From assembly GCA_036927565.1 (NCBI GenBank), contig JAYESD010000004.1, positions 92,756,942 to 92,820,941 of the forward strand: 64,000 bases of DNA. Reading direction: 5' to 3'. The stretch is from Tuctoria greenei (Eukaryota > Streptophyta > Magnoliopsida > Poales > Poaceae). Each line of letters opens with the position of its first letter. The first letter of the stretch is position 1. Below, piece after piece: positions 34,821 through 46,093 of this stretch. The translations under genes were made by a program, and so were the position numbers. Below the pieces are notes generated by a model that was not told the DNA's origin, did not search any database, and was given only the letters and a program-made list of their open reading frames with translations.

Positions 34821-37384
34821 ATATTACTAGAATAAAAGAAAAAAATGATAAACCATACATATATGGTGTAGCAAAAAGAAGAAAGAGAAAATAATAATTA
34901 TAGCCTAAAACATGTATTAGGGAATAAATATAAAATAATAATAATAATATATAAAAAGAAATATATATAAATAAATTATATAATAATAAATATATATATA
35001 TAAACAAAATGAATAAGATAAATAAAATATATAATAATATAAATAATAAAATATATAATAATAATAATATAAAAAGAAAAAAAAAGAGAAAAGAAAAAAA
35101 ACGAACAGCTGCCGGCCAAGCCAAACGGCCCAGCCGGCCACGCGCCCCGCGGCCCCCCCGCGAATAGCCGCTCCCGCGCGGGATTCCCGCACGCGCGGCG
35201 CGAACCGCGCCCGCTCCCGCTGCTGGGGCCCACCCCGAATCCCACCCCGACGCGCCCAGCCTCCCGCTCGCGCACGCCCGCGACCGAACCGAACCAACTC
35301 GGTTCCCTGGATCGGGAGACTCCCGTACCGTGCCTATAAAAAGGAGACCGGCCCGTAGGGTTTTTTCCCCGATCCCAGAAACACCGCCTCCACGATACGC
35401 CGGTACAGAAAAGAAACACCAGAGACCAGAGGGCTGTGCCCAGGGAAGAAAAAGAAGAAAAAGGAGGGGAAGAAGAGGAGGAAAAAGAGGAGGGCGCCGC
35501 CGTCCGCCGGAGATCGTCGTCGCCATCGCGTCGCCGTCGTCGTGCCGCCGGAGGACCCTGCGCATCTACTTCATCTACGCATTGTCCCCATCCCGCGATC
35601 ATCGAAGCCATCGCATCTACGGTAGGCCATGTTCCCGATGTGAATTTTAGCGACCATATTGAATCTAATAGACGTAAATTGATTTTAGTTGCACCATAAT
35701 TTTATTTTCAGCAGCATTAATCCACTCTAAAACCCCCGTAAACTCATATGAACACGTATGAACTAGTCGCATCTAATTAATAAACAACCGTAGTTAATTA
35801 ATTATTGAATTGTGCATGCATGCATGTCATCGCATGTTGATTATTTAGTGTGCATCATGTTGAATGGTATGTATTTTCTTGTATGTATGATCACGCATAG
35901 AGGAACGTGCTCAAGAGGCCACATACGAGGATTTCCAAAATCAAGACTTTGAAGTGCTTGAGCAACCCCATCCGTCGGAGCAAGGCAAGTGTCCTTGAAG
36001 CATATTGATCCTGTTTTAAAATAAATGTTTTGTTTGCAAACTGCATGCTTGTGTCAATTTGATGGGAATCCTATGGTAGGAAGTTTACTAGTTTTGTTTA
36101 ACCACCCTTGTCACCTTGAATTTATGTTAGAGAGTCGGGAAGGGTTTTTACCTTTTTGCTTCGCTTAATTAATTGGGATGGCAAACAACACTACACATTT
36201 AATTATGCATCAATGATATTCTGGTTAATGTGAACTGGTCAATACGATGGGTGATCTAAGCAAGCCTAGTATGTGGATGGGTTGGATGTTATGGTGGTTT
36301 GCTTGCTTTAGATCTAAGGACCGGTTCATGCGAGAATATGCCAGGTCAACAGTGCCACCACAAGGCCAAGTATGGATGCGGCGTAGCTGAATAATTAGGA
36401 GCGCTGCTAGTATTGTATGGACCATTGGATGGCGCGGGGAATGGGAGTCGAGGAGGACTGCCCTGGGATCCGCATGGCACACGAGGGGGCCCGTGGGAGG
36501 GAGAATGGAGATTCAAGCCTGCCGGTGAAACCTTAGTGGGCCCGTACATACTAGTAGTCCCTTTTGAAAGGCTATTTTGTGATCTCTTGGCCACACACCT
36601 ACGGAAGTGTGAGATGGCATAATGGAGGTTTCTTAGTCACCGAAAGGTGATGAAATCACGAACATGTGGGTAAAGTGGTACAAACCTCTGTAGAGTGTTA
36701 AAAACTATCATGATAGCCGTGCTCCCGGTTATGAGCGCCTGGATGACCTACATGATTAGAGTTGGATTTGGAATTTTGGGATGGTTGGTTTATGGTTATG
36801 GGTCGGTAATGATTTTGGATGGTTTATGGATTATGGTTATGGATATGAATTTGAGTTATGGTAACTAGACATGGATAATGATGATGTTGGCAATGATTGG
36901 ATGTGGTTTATATTCCGTTAATATGATGGTTATGACGGGATTGTTCCACATAGACGTAGTATAATGCTTTTCAAATGTTTTACTGTACGTTTCAGCACTT
37001 AGCCATTATTACTGTCGTCATTTGAATTAGCCACATGTCATACTTTCCACACTTGCTGAGTACGACATGAACTCACCCTTGCAATCCCCCCAAACAGCTA
37101 CTGGAGACAATTGGGAGTACCCTGAGGATCACGTGGAGTATTAGGTTGCGTACCGCCGTCAATTGCCTGTGGATTGGAGTCGTGCTGCTTATTTTATTCT
37201 CCGCTGCATTATTTAGAGTTTTATCATTCGTGAACTTTTGGATTATTGTAATAAAGTACTTATTTAATAGTTAAGACATGGTTAAATTCTGTATATCGTT
37301 TGTGATGCAACTGTATATGTGTGATGAACTTCCTCGGCACACATATGCGTTACGCTTGGTTCATATTCGGAACCGGGTGTCACA
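34769..37384 (+). repeat. G4 3' LTR
   Basis: Collinear with 26033-28650, with scattered substitutions and small indels in the AT-rich tract. It ends gtgtcaca and is followed by the ttgta duplication. Confidence 0.94.
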
Positions 37385-37389
37385 TTGTA
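37385..37389. repeat. Right target-site duplication of G4 (ttgta)
   Basis: Identical to 26028-26032; the G3 LTR continues immediately after. Confidence 0.95.
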
Positions 37390-37544
37390 TTTTGTTCAAG
37401 TTTGAACAGTAGCTAACTTTAAATTTTTGAATTCCCTCCAATAGGTTTGAAATTGATTTTATTTTTGGCACTTGCTATTTTGATTTCTTTTCTAAACTTG
37501 GGTCTCCTAGCTGAGATGATCCTCTTCGATTTAGGGCTTTTACA

Positions 37545-37797
37545 CTATACGGCATTCCTCGTACGATTATTTCAGATTGGGGCTCACGGTTTGTTGCTCG
37601 TTTTTAGGAGCAGCTGCACGCCTCGTTGGGTACTAAGTTGATTAGAAGCTCCGCCTATCACCCGCAAACCGATGGACAAACCAAATGGGTGAACAAAGTA
37701 CTTGAAGACATGTTACGCGCTTGTGCCATCTACCACGGTAAAAATTGGGATGATCATTTTCCGTTGGCAGAATTCTCGTACGACAATGGGTATCAAG
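37545..37797 (+). pseudogene. G5: integrase core fragment of another Ty3/Gypsy copy
   Basis: The frame reads YGIPRTIISDWGS, then LHASLGTKLIRSSAYHPQTD, then EDMLRACAIYHGKNWDDH and ends at NGYQ, collinear with the G1 integrase. A TAG lies at 37605, and Lys replaces the catalytic Glu in GQTKWVNK. It is bounded on the left by the G3 LTR end (first five bases ctata, probable target duplication) and on the right by the G6 LTR. It is probably the host copy into which both inserted. Confidence 0.85.
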
Positions 37798-40700
37798 TGT
37801 GAGAATGGGGGTCCCGACATTCCAATAATCACATTGAGTGGTGCCGTGCGATGCGGCACCCAACAGCACACACAAAAAGACATAGTAAATACAAAGTTTT
37901 TATTTCATACTAAAGTATTGTTTACAACATAGTCTACAACAACGGTATACACGCAGCGGAAATACATACTCACACTATCAACCTACTATCTATGCACACG
38001 AGAAGTCGTACATGCCCGCGGGCTCTTCTCACTAGCAACACGAAGATCATATGGTAGCGGAGTGGTGTCACGTGAGACATACATCTCGACAGCTCGAGGT
38101 CTCATGGACAACCCATAACAGCAACAATTAATGTAAACCTGCAAAACCACGTATAAGGAAACCGTGAGCACAAAGGCTCAGCAAGACTTAACTGTCTCAC
38201 CTAAACATGAAACTCTACATGCTTGAGACTTATAATATAGGAAAGCTAAATTTCCATAAAGGACTCGCGTATTAATAAATCATTAGCTCAGTTTTAACGT
38301 AGCAAATGACATTCCCTGAGCATGGCACATCACAGACTCCACAATAAGACAAGAAATGCTTTTTACCCGATGTAACACGCTCAAAGTTGCATAAGCTTTA
38401 TTCAAATTAAAAATTTAGCAAATGTAAAATTAATTGTGCTATTTCTAATCCATACAAGTTGCAATACAATAATAATCATGGAAGCAGATTCATAATATTC
38501 CAACTACTCTTTATTACTATGTCACGACGCAGTGAACAAGTATGCTCAATAAATAATTGCGAGCGACGGTGATTTAGATCAATAACACCTGGATAGCATG
38601 GCACATACACCCACACTCGGAGCTGCGAAGGCACGCTCCAATGATGTTGTATGCAGCAACCTTTCACTCAACATCTACACACCAAATTGGTCCCACTTCT
38701 ACGAGAAGGAGGCCCCCACACAGAGCGTGTCTATACCCACTGGCAGGTTTACACCTCGCTTTTCTCGACCCACACCAATAAAGCAGTGGGTTATATCTGG
38801 ATGCTAAGGTGGACAAGTTACATCGGTGTCCTAGGTCCCATATATCCAGTATGTCTCTGGCACAGTTCAAACTTGCTCAATAGGGCCGCACACGGCGCGG
38901 TCCTCAATCAACACAGGTAGGGCTACGCACCCGAGACAATGTCCCGCTGCACCCTAACCCCTGCCCGGTCTCATATTCAGTTTCTAAAATCATTCTGTAT
39001 AATAACCAATCTCGTGTGATGATCTTGCCATCTCGCGGGTGGATTCCAACCACTCGACTTCTACCGGGTTCACAACAACATTAGCATGACAATTCTACAC
39101 GTTGAGCTATAAACCTAACCATACACTCCATGAGAATCTGAGCCATACATGAGGGGTGTCAATCACAAATAGACCTAATGTACAATTCATATACTAGTCA
39201 TTATAGTGATAAAAGCAAATCTTTATAAATGACTCAAATACAAACCGGGGCTTGCCTATCTGCGAGTCAGTATCAAAGTTAGCTTCAGGTAGATGGATCT
39301 CCAAGGCTTCTGGCTCCTCCTCGATCTCGGTGACTATATGAAACGAATATATAACACATATAAATGATATTGAAAATATAGTTCATAAGCTTCTAACTAG
39401 TGATCATGCAAGTTGATGATCTCAAATGGCTTTCAATCTTTTATGGTGGACACCAGTTACTATGAGGAATATCTCGGAAGAAGATAGAATGTAATCAAGC
39501 AAGCTTGCCTAAAATTACAACAAATAAAGAGCTTCTTAAAATTTTAGAGTTAAATCTGTAGCTTTAACATAGCTAACAGTAGATTATCTTGATAGAGGAT
39601 TTCTAAACATTATAGAGTGAGATATTGAATTTACAAGTTACTAAGAATTTCTGGAAATTGTTCTGTTAATTAATTGCATTTTCTATAAACATACAGGTTT
39701 GGAATGGAATTTGGATGAGTAAACGAACCGAAATAAAATTGCAATTTTTACAGTAGATCGCGTGTATACAAGAGAGTATTCTGTAAAGACTTAGAAGATA
39801 TTGCTTGAGTAGAACATTAGTAATAATTCTATGAAGTAGAGAGATTAACAGAACTAATTTTACACAGACTGGGACTTCCTGATGATTTGGTTTGAACTAC
39901 AGCAAAGTATAGATCAAAGTGAGTATACAGAAACTCATCTGGTATTTCTGAAGTTGTTCTACTAGGAGAAATTGATTTTTAAGTTGGAACCAAAATCTGG
40001 AAATATTATTTCTGGTAATATTAAACAGCAGTAAGAAAAATGAGATCTGGAAATGTTATACAGGTCCAATGACTATGAAAACTTTACAGATTGTGAGGAA
40101 CATCTAACTTCAGTTTCTGGTATATTCTGGTGAATTTCTAGCGAAAGAATCTGCTGTAATAACTCTATGAGTGTTTGGAGAAAATGAAATACCCAGATAT
40201 GAAAATAGGTTTTCATACCAAACCACTTGTACTACTGCAAACTACAGGTCAAGACCTTCCAAAAACATTTGTTTGGTGATTTTTGGACATTCCTACAAGG
40301 AAATATCGAATTTTGAAGTTGGGCATGTTTTTTGGAAAAGGAAAAACAAAATGCAGTGGCTGAAAGTGGGGCCCACGTGCAGGTCTTTCTTCTACCTCCA
40401 GACAGCTCGAGTTGGAGGCTTCCCAGTGACTTCGCGCGGATGTTCCCGTTCATGGGGGCAATAAAAGGAAGTGATTCCAAAACAAGCAATGATCCTCGGA
40501 CCTGGGAGCACATGCTGGGCAACGTTTTCATGTGCGGCGGCTATGGGAACTGGTATGCCGACTATGGCGGCTGCTGCAAGCTCGGCGGCGCCATGGACCT
40601 GGTTCAAGAAGAATAGAACATGCTCAGATATTTTATCCCAAAGCAACACCGGACGATGGTAAAAACGAATCCATTACCTAACCGTGGGGAAACCAACTGG

Positions 40701-42191
40701 AACATTGATCTCGCCGGTGAACTGCGGCCGTTTGAGTTGAAAAGGGGAAAACTTGTGTTTCGGTATGATGGATTGATTAACCTTCGATTGATTTCGTTGG
40801 TGGGGTGCACAAGGATATACTAAAGAAAATTTCTAACGGAATTGAATGATTATTAAGCGTACAGCATGATTTGTTGCTAACCCTAATTTCGGCCTCCAAG
40901 AACATGCCGGTATGAAACTGGGTATTATTCAGGAACGAAGAGTGGAACATGGCGCACCTTGCAATTGTTTTGGTTGATGGAACGAAGCTTCTTATCGGCT
41001 GGAACACTTGGTGGTGCGATGGCGGCCAAGAACAGAGATGATGAAAGAAACGAGCGCTTGCCACCGCGAGGAGAGGAGGACAAAACGTCAGGGCAGCACT
41101 GGATTCCTAGGACGACGGTGCGCACTCGTCGGCGAGCTCCAATGGCAAGGAACGCAATGGCACCCGTCGGGCAGTGCCAGCGGCAGGAGTGACAATGAGC
41201 AATACGACGAACATGCAAAATAAACCACTGTGAGCTAGAAAACAGCTGAGTTCACGTGAGGGAAAGTTCAAGGACTTCCTTGCGCATGGTTTTGCTGTTG
41301 ATTGTTTGATCATTTGGAGATTGAATCACGGGGGCGAGCTGGAGACAGAGGAGGGCGGCAGTGGCGGAAGATGGTCACGAACAGAAAAAAAACGAGCTGC
41401 TCATTGGAGAATGTGATAAGGGCGAGCATGGAAAGGATTAGGGCGCCAGCACATGCGCTAGAGGCAAGCAGGCAGGCATGCAGCTCGCTGGCCATGCATG
41501 CGGCTCGGTGGCGTGCGCACAGGCAAGGAACAAAACAGAGCCTTACACTGACATGTGGGACTCACTCTGTCCCCCTCCTTATCCCTATTCTGCTGAATTA
41601 AATCACTAAGCAAACAAGCTCCAAATTTAAGTATAAGCTGGCAGCTAGCATAAAACAATTATGTAGATTCGAAATCTGGATTCAATTTCCCCTTTGATCA
41701 AGTTTCACCTCTCCCCCCTTGATCAAGTTTCAATTGAAAATTAAATTGAATTTGAAATCAATTGCACTGAAATAATAACAAAATAAGTTCAAAAATTATC
41801 AAACTTGGCATGGGGACTAATTGAGGTATGAGGAAAACAATGGTGGGTCCAATTTCATGTTTTGACCATTTTTCATATGAACTTGGGATTTGAATTTGAA
41901 TATCCCATTTTAGGGTTTGAGTTTTTTCTTTTTCTTTCTCTCTATTTTGTCTTCTTTTCTCGTTTCATTTTCATAAAAGTTGTGAATACTTGGAAATTAG
42001 GGATTTTACACCTTGAGTTCTAATATACATTAGCAACCTTGTACTATATTTAAAGTTTTCACAAGTTCCTCTTTCTGAATGCTAATCGAGTAACAATTTA
42101 ATTCATGTGAGTGTTGAATTCTTAATTAAACTTAAAAAAAATTTAAGCTCGCATTTTTTTCATTTCCGCTCTTTTCAAATGTGGAATTTTA
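37798..42191 (-). repeat. G6 3' LTR (minus strand), distant relative of the G1/G3 LTR
   Basis: On the plus strand it starts tgtgagaatggggg, like the G3 LTR start. The family-like end ttagggattttaca falls at 42010, but a second LTR-like end, gtggaattttaca, lies at 42191 directly before a polypurine complement. I place the end at 42191; the last 181 bases may be a duplicated or foreign LTR start. The preceding tcaag (37793-37797) has no match after either end, so this is not a clean solo LTR but the 3' LTR of a minus-strand element. Confidence 0.75.
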
Positions 42192-42438
42192 CAATCCTTC
42201 CCCCTTAAAGGAATCTTATCCTGTGATTCAACGGAAGGAAAAAGGAATGGAACAGGTAACGGTTGCTAATCGGATATGCTAACAAATTTGATTGACGGGA
42301 TTGATAATAATCTTTTTGCCTCCATGTTGTGTCATCGAAGATGTTGTTACTTGAGTAAGACGGGGTGCTCGAACTTTGTATTTGATTTCTATGGACTCGA
42401 GTCTCTATCTTGATAAACTTGACAGGGTGCTCAAACAT
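42192..42438 (-). pseudogene. G6 polypurine tract and pol C-terminus (degenerate chromodomain)
   Basis: The minus strand ends with a purine tract (tttaagggggaaggat) before the LTR. The open frame (start at 42438) reads EHPVKFIKIETRVHRNQ and later DDTTWRQKDYY, which matches the layout of a chromovirus chromodomain in very decayed form. Upstream, VDLSKD-like remnants appear near 42480 in other frames. Confidence 0.55.
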
Positions 42439-42776
42439 TCATTTGCTTCATTTAGTGCTTTCTTTATCCTTGGAAAGATCCACTCTAGTGTCCTAATATT
42501 TATTTGAAGAATCCACATTTGCTCTTCACTTGTTTTGATCATCTTGAGATCTGTGAAGTAACAATACAACTGTTGTTTTTTCCTTGCTTTGTTTCACACA
42601 AGTCTTTATAAACTTAACATAGTATTTCTCAGACATGAATCAAGGTGGTTTGCAAGATTAATCAATGAATCAATAATCTCATCTGAAGTTTAATCAACAA
42701 TAGGATCCGTTTGCTGGGACATGAGAGTAGTAAAATTTAAGTGCTCTTATGTGGTCAAAACAACAAGGTTGATAAC
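42439..42776 (-). other. Decayed G6 internal sequence
   Basis: I see only weak traces of pol near its left end and no gene. The boundary with G7 at about 42776 is an estimate. Confidence 0.35.
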
Positions 42777-42953
42777 TGTCGAAGTGTTCTGGCGACACTT
42801 CCTCCGGACCTGCTTTGAGAGCAACCCGCGGAGGTTCTTGATCGGCGGGGGCTTAGTCCTCAGGTGATGTTGCGCGAGTGGGAGATGGTGAGAACGTGGT
42901 TTTACGTGGTTTTTATGTGCTTCGGGTTGTCGGAGCGTAACATCCTACTCCAC

Positions 42954-42985
<32 letters not shown>

Positions 42986-43047
42986 GTATTGCTTGAGCGC
43001 ATGTAAGCGTCTAAGTTGTCTGTCATGGTGACAATGGCTACCTGGTC
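42777..43047 (+). mobile_element. G7, left fragment (probable LTR start)
   Basis: A GC-richer sequence begins around tgtcgaagtgttc. It includes a GT microsatellite and is continuous with 59443 onward once C1 and one ctttt are removed. The TG start is a guess. Confidence 0.4.
42954..42984. repeat. (GT)n microsatellite
   Basis: About 15 uninterrupted GT units. Confidence 0.95.
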
Positions 43048-43052
43048 CTTTT
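43048..43052. repeat. Left target-site duplication of C1 (ctttt)
   Basis: ctttt precedes tgtgagacc and recurs at 59438-59442. Confidence 0.93.
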
Positions 43053-43127
43053 TGTGAGACCTATGTGTGCTGAATACATTGGCTTTGACAATAAAAGTTT
43101 TGAATGCTGCGATAACATCTTTTTAGC

Positions 43128-43452
43128 AAGGTCCGACTCTAGCTCCTAGCTTCTGCAAGGTCCGACAATAGGTCCGACTTTCTTTGCCTAGATCTGACAT
43201 GTTTTTGGGTAGCTCCAGTGAGCTTTGTCTTTAGCTCCGGCATGTCTTTGATAGCTCCGACATGTCTTTGTTAAGCTCCAATATGTTTTGCTATGTCCGA
43301 CTTATGTTGGTTAGCTCCGACATGTTTCTCTAGCTCCGACTTTTGCGATGACTAGTTCCGACTAGTTTTGGTAAGCTCCGACGCTAGGTTTTACTAGCTT
43401 TGGTTAGCTCCGAATCATGCTCCGGTTAGCTTTGGCTAGGTTCGGAGCTTGT
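43128..43452 (+). repeat. Short-motif repeat array in the U3 of C1
   Basis: Variants of agctccgacatgtttttg and ggtccgact recur about fifteen times at 20-25 base intervals. Equivalent arrays lie at about 57690-58045 (3' LTR), and in inverse orientation at about 52910-53300 and 55775-56165 (C2). The sequence is TCCGAC rather than the A/GCCGAC core of the DRE element. Confidence 0.8.
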
Positions 43453-44227
43453 TCGCAATGTCCCTGCTTTTATCTTACAATGTTTCGAACTTGCTTTATA
43501 TTCTTAGAAAGATTGCTTAGTATTCATTTGCTAAGTTTTTGATGCGTTTTGGTTGATATGGCTGATATTGTTTTGATATGCTTTGCAACATGCTTATGTG
43601 AGGTGCTCACGTAAGGTGTTGTGATTCAGAACTAACTTGAGTCAAGTCGCGGACTTGGGCTCGTACGGATTAGTTGTTTATTCATGTGCAGGTGTTGCTT
43701 GACTTCAAGACATGGCTAGTGACGGGATCCATTGAACTAGTCTTAGGGAGAAGATGAGGTTCAACAACCGAGTACGGGAGGAATTGTGGTTGAGTTGATC
43801 GGGAGGTTGCGCAGCATGTTTGAATCAAGAAAAATGCATATGAAGGTATCATGGACGTCATTGGAAGATGTTTGCACGTGTGCAAGGAGTGCATGGACGT
43901 GGATACGTGGTTCTGAGGCGTGATGAAGAGATGTGGACGTAAAGAATTGGTCGGAAAGGTCCAACCGACTAGGTTATGGACTCAGGTTGCGGCTGAGTCG
44001 GGTTTGACTCAAATATGGAATGTTTTGAGTTGGTTATGATAGGATTTCGTGTGGGTCACGAATTTGGGTTGTTTTAGGAATGTGGGATACATTTATAAGG
44101 TGTCTGGAAGTCTTAAGATTGCTTCTATCTGCGTATAGAAGAGTCCTAAGCAGTTATGGAAAGTTTCAATTCGTGATCTGAATAGGATTAGAGTCCTAGT
44201 TGAGATTGGGTTGGCCTAAGGGCTGGT

Positions 44228-44234
44228 TATATAA
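44228..44234 (+). promoter_or_regulatory. Putative C1 promoter TATA box
   Basis: TATATAA in ggttatataagcaagg, conserved in the 3' LTR (58824-58830) and in C2 (52110-52116, inverted). A sensible start site would lie near 44260. Confidence 0.72.
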
Positions 44235-44294
44235 GCAAGGGAGGCCAAAGCTCATGGTGCATGACTTTGGGGCTGTTCCTCTTGTGTCCTATTG

Positions 44295-44300
44295 AATAAA
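44295..44300 (+). terminator. C1 LTR polyadenylation signal
   Basis: AATAAA about 65 bases after the TATA box, conserved in the 3' LTR at 58891-58896, where it would act. Confidence 0.6.
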
Positions 44301-44842
44301 ATTCGTAGTTTGAAGTAACTTTTGTGCCTTGTTCGTCCGACTTGTTCCAGACAAGTTTTACTCGTCGAGTTTCTGGACAGCACTACCTTTCGTCGGTTGT
44401 TTTATCATAACTCGAGTTTTACAGATCCAATTGACGGGATTCTTTTTGGGTTGTTTTCAAAACTTGATTATCTATCATCTGTCAAAATTCCGTGGTCATT
44501 GGATTTGTGGTTTCTGATCTACACGAGTTTCTTTGCATCGTTCCAGAACTGTTTTTCTCGGATAGGACAGATTGACCATTGTTCAATCTTTCGATCATAA
44601 CTTGAGTTCCTCTCGACGGATTTGAGTGATTCTTTTTGTGATTTCTTCGTGACTTGATTCTCTCTGATATATATCACTTTTGTCATAGTGAAACACGTTT
44701 AGATTAGTTTCACACACGATTTCTCTAATAGATCATTTTTCTGCCGAAGGGGCTGGGATTTAATTGTTTCCGCTGCGTAAGATTTTTAAATCTACCATTC
44801 ACCCCCTCTGGTAGCTTTTCACGTGCTCTTCGATCCCACAAT

Positions 44843-44855
44843 TGGTATCAGAGCC
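44843..44855 (+). other. C1 primer-binding site (initiator tRNA-Met)
   Basis: tggtatcagagcc two bases after the LTR end. Confidence 0.95.
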
Positions 44856-44902
44856 AGGTTGCTCCAATCATTTTGATTTGCACGTGTTTTTGACTAATCA
44901 TC

Positions 44903-45828
44903 ATGGAGAAATACTCCGCCAAACCTTGTGTGTTTGCTGGTATTGATTTTTAGGTTTGGAAGGCACGCATGGAGGCTTTCATCCAGGCGCAAGGCTTCGC
45001 AATATGGGAGAAGGTGTACAAGCCTTACGAAGTGCCACCTAACGATCAAGTTATGGCTATAAATCTACGGGACGTCGACAACAACAACAAAGCCCGAAAC
45101 TTGATCATCCAAGGACTCACTCAGAGCGACTTCGACCGCATTGCACATCTTCGATCGGCATACGATGTATGGAGAGCACTTTGTGACTATCATGAAGGAT
45201 CCAACACGATCAAGGAGGTAAGGCAAGACATGTTCAAGAAAGAATATATGCGCTTCGAGATGCAACCCGGTGAGTCCATCGATGATCTCTTTGCTTGCTT
45301 TAACAAAATTCTCAGTAACTTGCGTAGTGTCAACGTTAACTTTTCTGATGCTGAAAATGCTAGGCAACTTCTTAGTGCATTAGATATGTCAATCTGGGAG
45401 ATGAAAGTTACATCTATTCGTGAATCTACTGTCATGAGTACACTTACTTTAGACGTGCTTTAATCTAAACTCAAAACTCATGAAATTGACATCTTATCAC
45501 GTAAGAACCCAAATAAGTCTATTGCATTTGTCTCACAACGTGATATGCCTAGCTCTGGCCAATCATCATCTTGCAATACTCTTTCTTTGTTGTCCTCACT
45601 AACCCTGGATCAGATCGAGGAATTTCCAGAGGAGGAGCTAGCACTTCTCTCTACTAGGTTCTCAAAAGCATTGCAAAATGTGAGAACTAGAAGGAGAGAA
45701 AGCTCCAGACCTCAACGATGCTTCGAATGTGGTAAGACAGGACATTTTCGTACAGAATGCCCTAACCTTTCAGGTTCTACTTCCTGAGAAGCAAAACAAT
45801 CAAGGACGAAACACTCCACAACAAATGA

Positions 45829-45859
<31 letters not shown>

Positions 45860-46093
45860 AAGAAGAAGAAGAAGAAGAAGGGCTTTACAGGTCGCCAACT
45901 GGTGAACAGTTTTATCTCCGCACTCCAGGAACTTGGCTCAAGCGATGTGGACATTGGAAGTGACGAAGATGAAGATGATTTGGCCAACTCATGCTTCACG
46001 GCAGGCAAAACAAGATCAAGATCAAGTCAGGAGGACGCAGAACACAACAGTGACGACGATGAGGTTACACATTTGAGGAAGGAGAACATTTAG
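44903..46093 (+). pseudogene. C1 gag (broken)
   Basis: Gag forms the particle that packages element RNA. The ATG at 44903 (MEKYSAKPCVF) is followed by a UBN2-type gag core (about 44969-45460, with NLIIQGLTQSDFDRIAHLRS and FKKEYMRFEMQPGESIDDL). The zinc knuckle CFECGKTGHFRTEC is at 45719-45760. Next come a lysine run encoded by an AAG repeat and an acidic segment with DIGSDEDEDD. All of it stays in one frame, interrupted by stops at 44951 (TAG), 45461 (TAA), 45785 (TGA) and 46091 (TAG). The second zinc knuckle, expected before the protease in this lineage, is missing here but present at 48338-48379. Confidence 0.88.
45830..45880 (+). repeat. (AAG)n microsatellite coding a lysine run in gag
   Basis: About 17 AAG units in the gag frame give an uninterrupted lysine stretch. 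Relatives have shorter basic segments at this point, so this is probably a slippage expansion. Confidence 0.9.

Larger units (their letters stand above)
26033..37384 (+). mobile_element. G4: complete Ty3/Gypsy chromovirus with an accessory histone-H3-tail-like ORF
   Basis: LTRs of 2618 and 2616 bp bracket a primer-binding site, an intact 279-codon accessory ORF, a gag-pol frame with seven stops, and a polypurine tract; ttgta is duplicated at the ends. Gag-pol and the second half of the LTR are related to G2, but U3 differs, and G4 has an additional leader segment of about 1.3 kb carrying the accessory ORF. It is probably among the youngest insertions here, judging by near-equal LTRs and the absence of any nested insertion in it. 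Confidence 0.95.
16858..37544 (-). mobile_element. G3: Ty3/Gypsy chromovirus on the minus strand, 5' part, interrupted
   Basis: The minus-strand order is 5' LTR (37544 down to 22390), primer-binding site, long leader, gag and pol. Pol is cut in the integrase zinc-finger region at 16858 by G1, so the 3' part is left of the window. The LTR is itself split by G4. The right flank (ctata at 37545-37549) should be one target duplication. G3 belongs to the same family as G1. Confidence 0.87.
22390..37544 (-). repeat. G3 5' LTR, split by G4
   Basis: The LTR consists of 22390-26032 and 37390-37544, about 3.8 kb in all, interrupted by G4 and one copy of its ttgta target. On the minus strand it begins tgtaaaagccctaa at 37544 and ends cctcaca at 22390. 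It is an inverted homologue of 13102-16857. A GC-rich frame at 24625-25080 corresponds to a GC-rich LTR stretch and is not supported as a gene. Confidence 0.88.
43053..44840 (+). repeat. C1 5' LTR
   Basis: Starts tgtgagacctatg and ends cgatcccaca, followed by the primer-binding site. U3 carries a run of short CCGAC-containing repeats (43128-43452), then TATA and a polyadenylation signal. Confidence 0.94.

Noticed and set aside
40171..41658. Several overlapping 60-100 codon frames in the G6 LTR
   Set aside because: They occur on both strands in a GC-richer part of an LTR without motifs; none exceeds its antisense competitor clearly.
37798..42010. Solo LTR
   Set aside because: Flanks tcaag and ccttg are not a direct duplication, and a polypurine complement with pol remnants follows at 42192, so it is the 3' LTR of a minus-strand element.
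43128..43452. Cluster of DRE/CRT cold-response sites
   Set aside because: The base before CCGAC is T in nearly all units, whereas the DRE core needs A or G.
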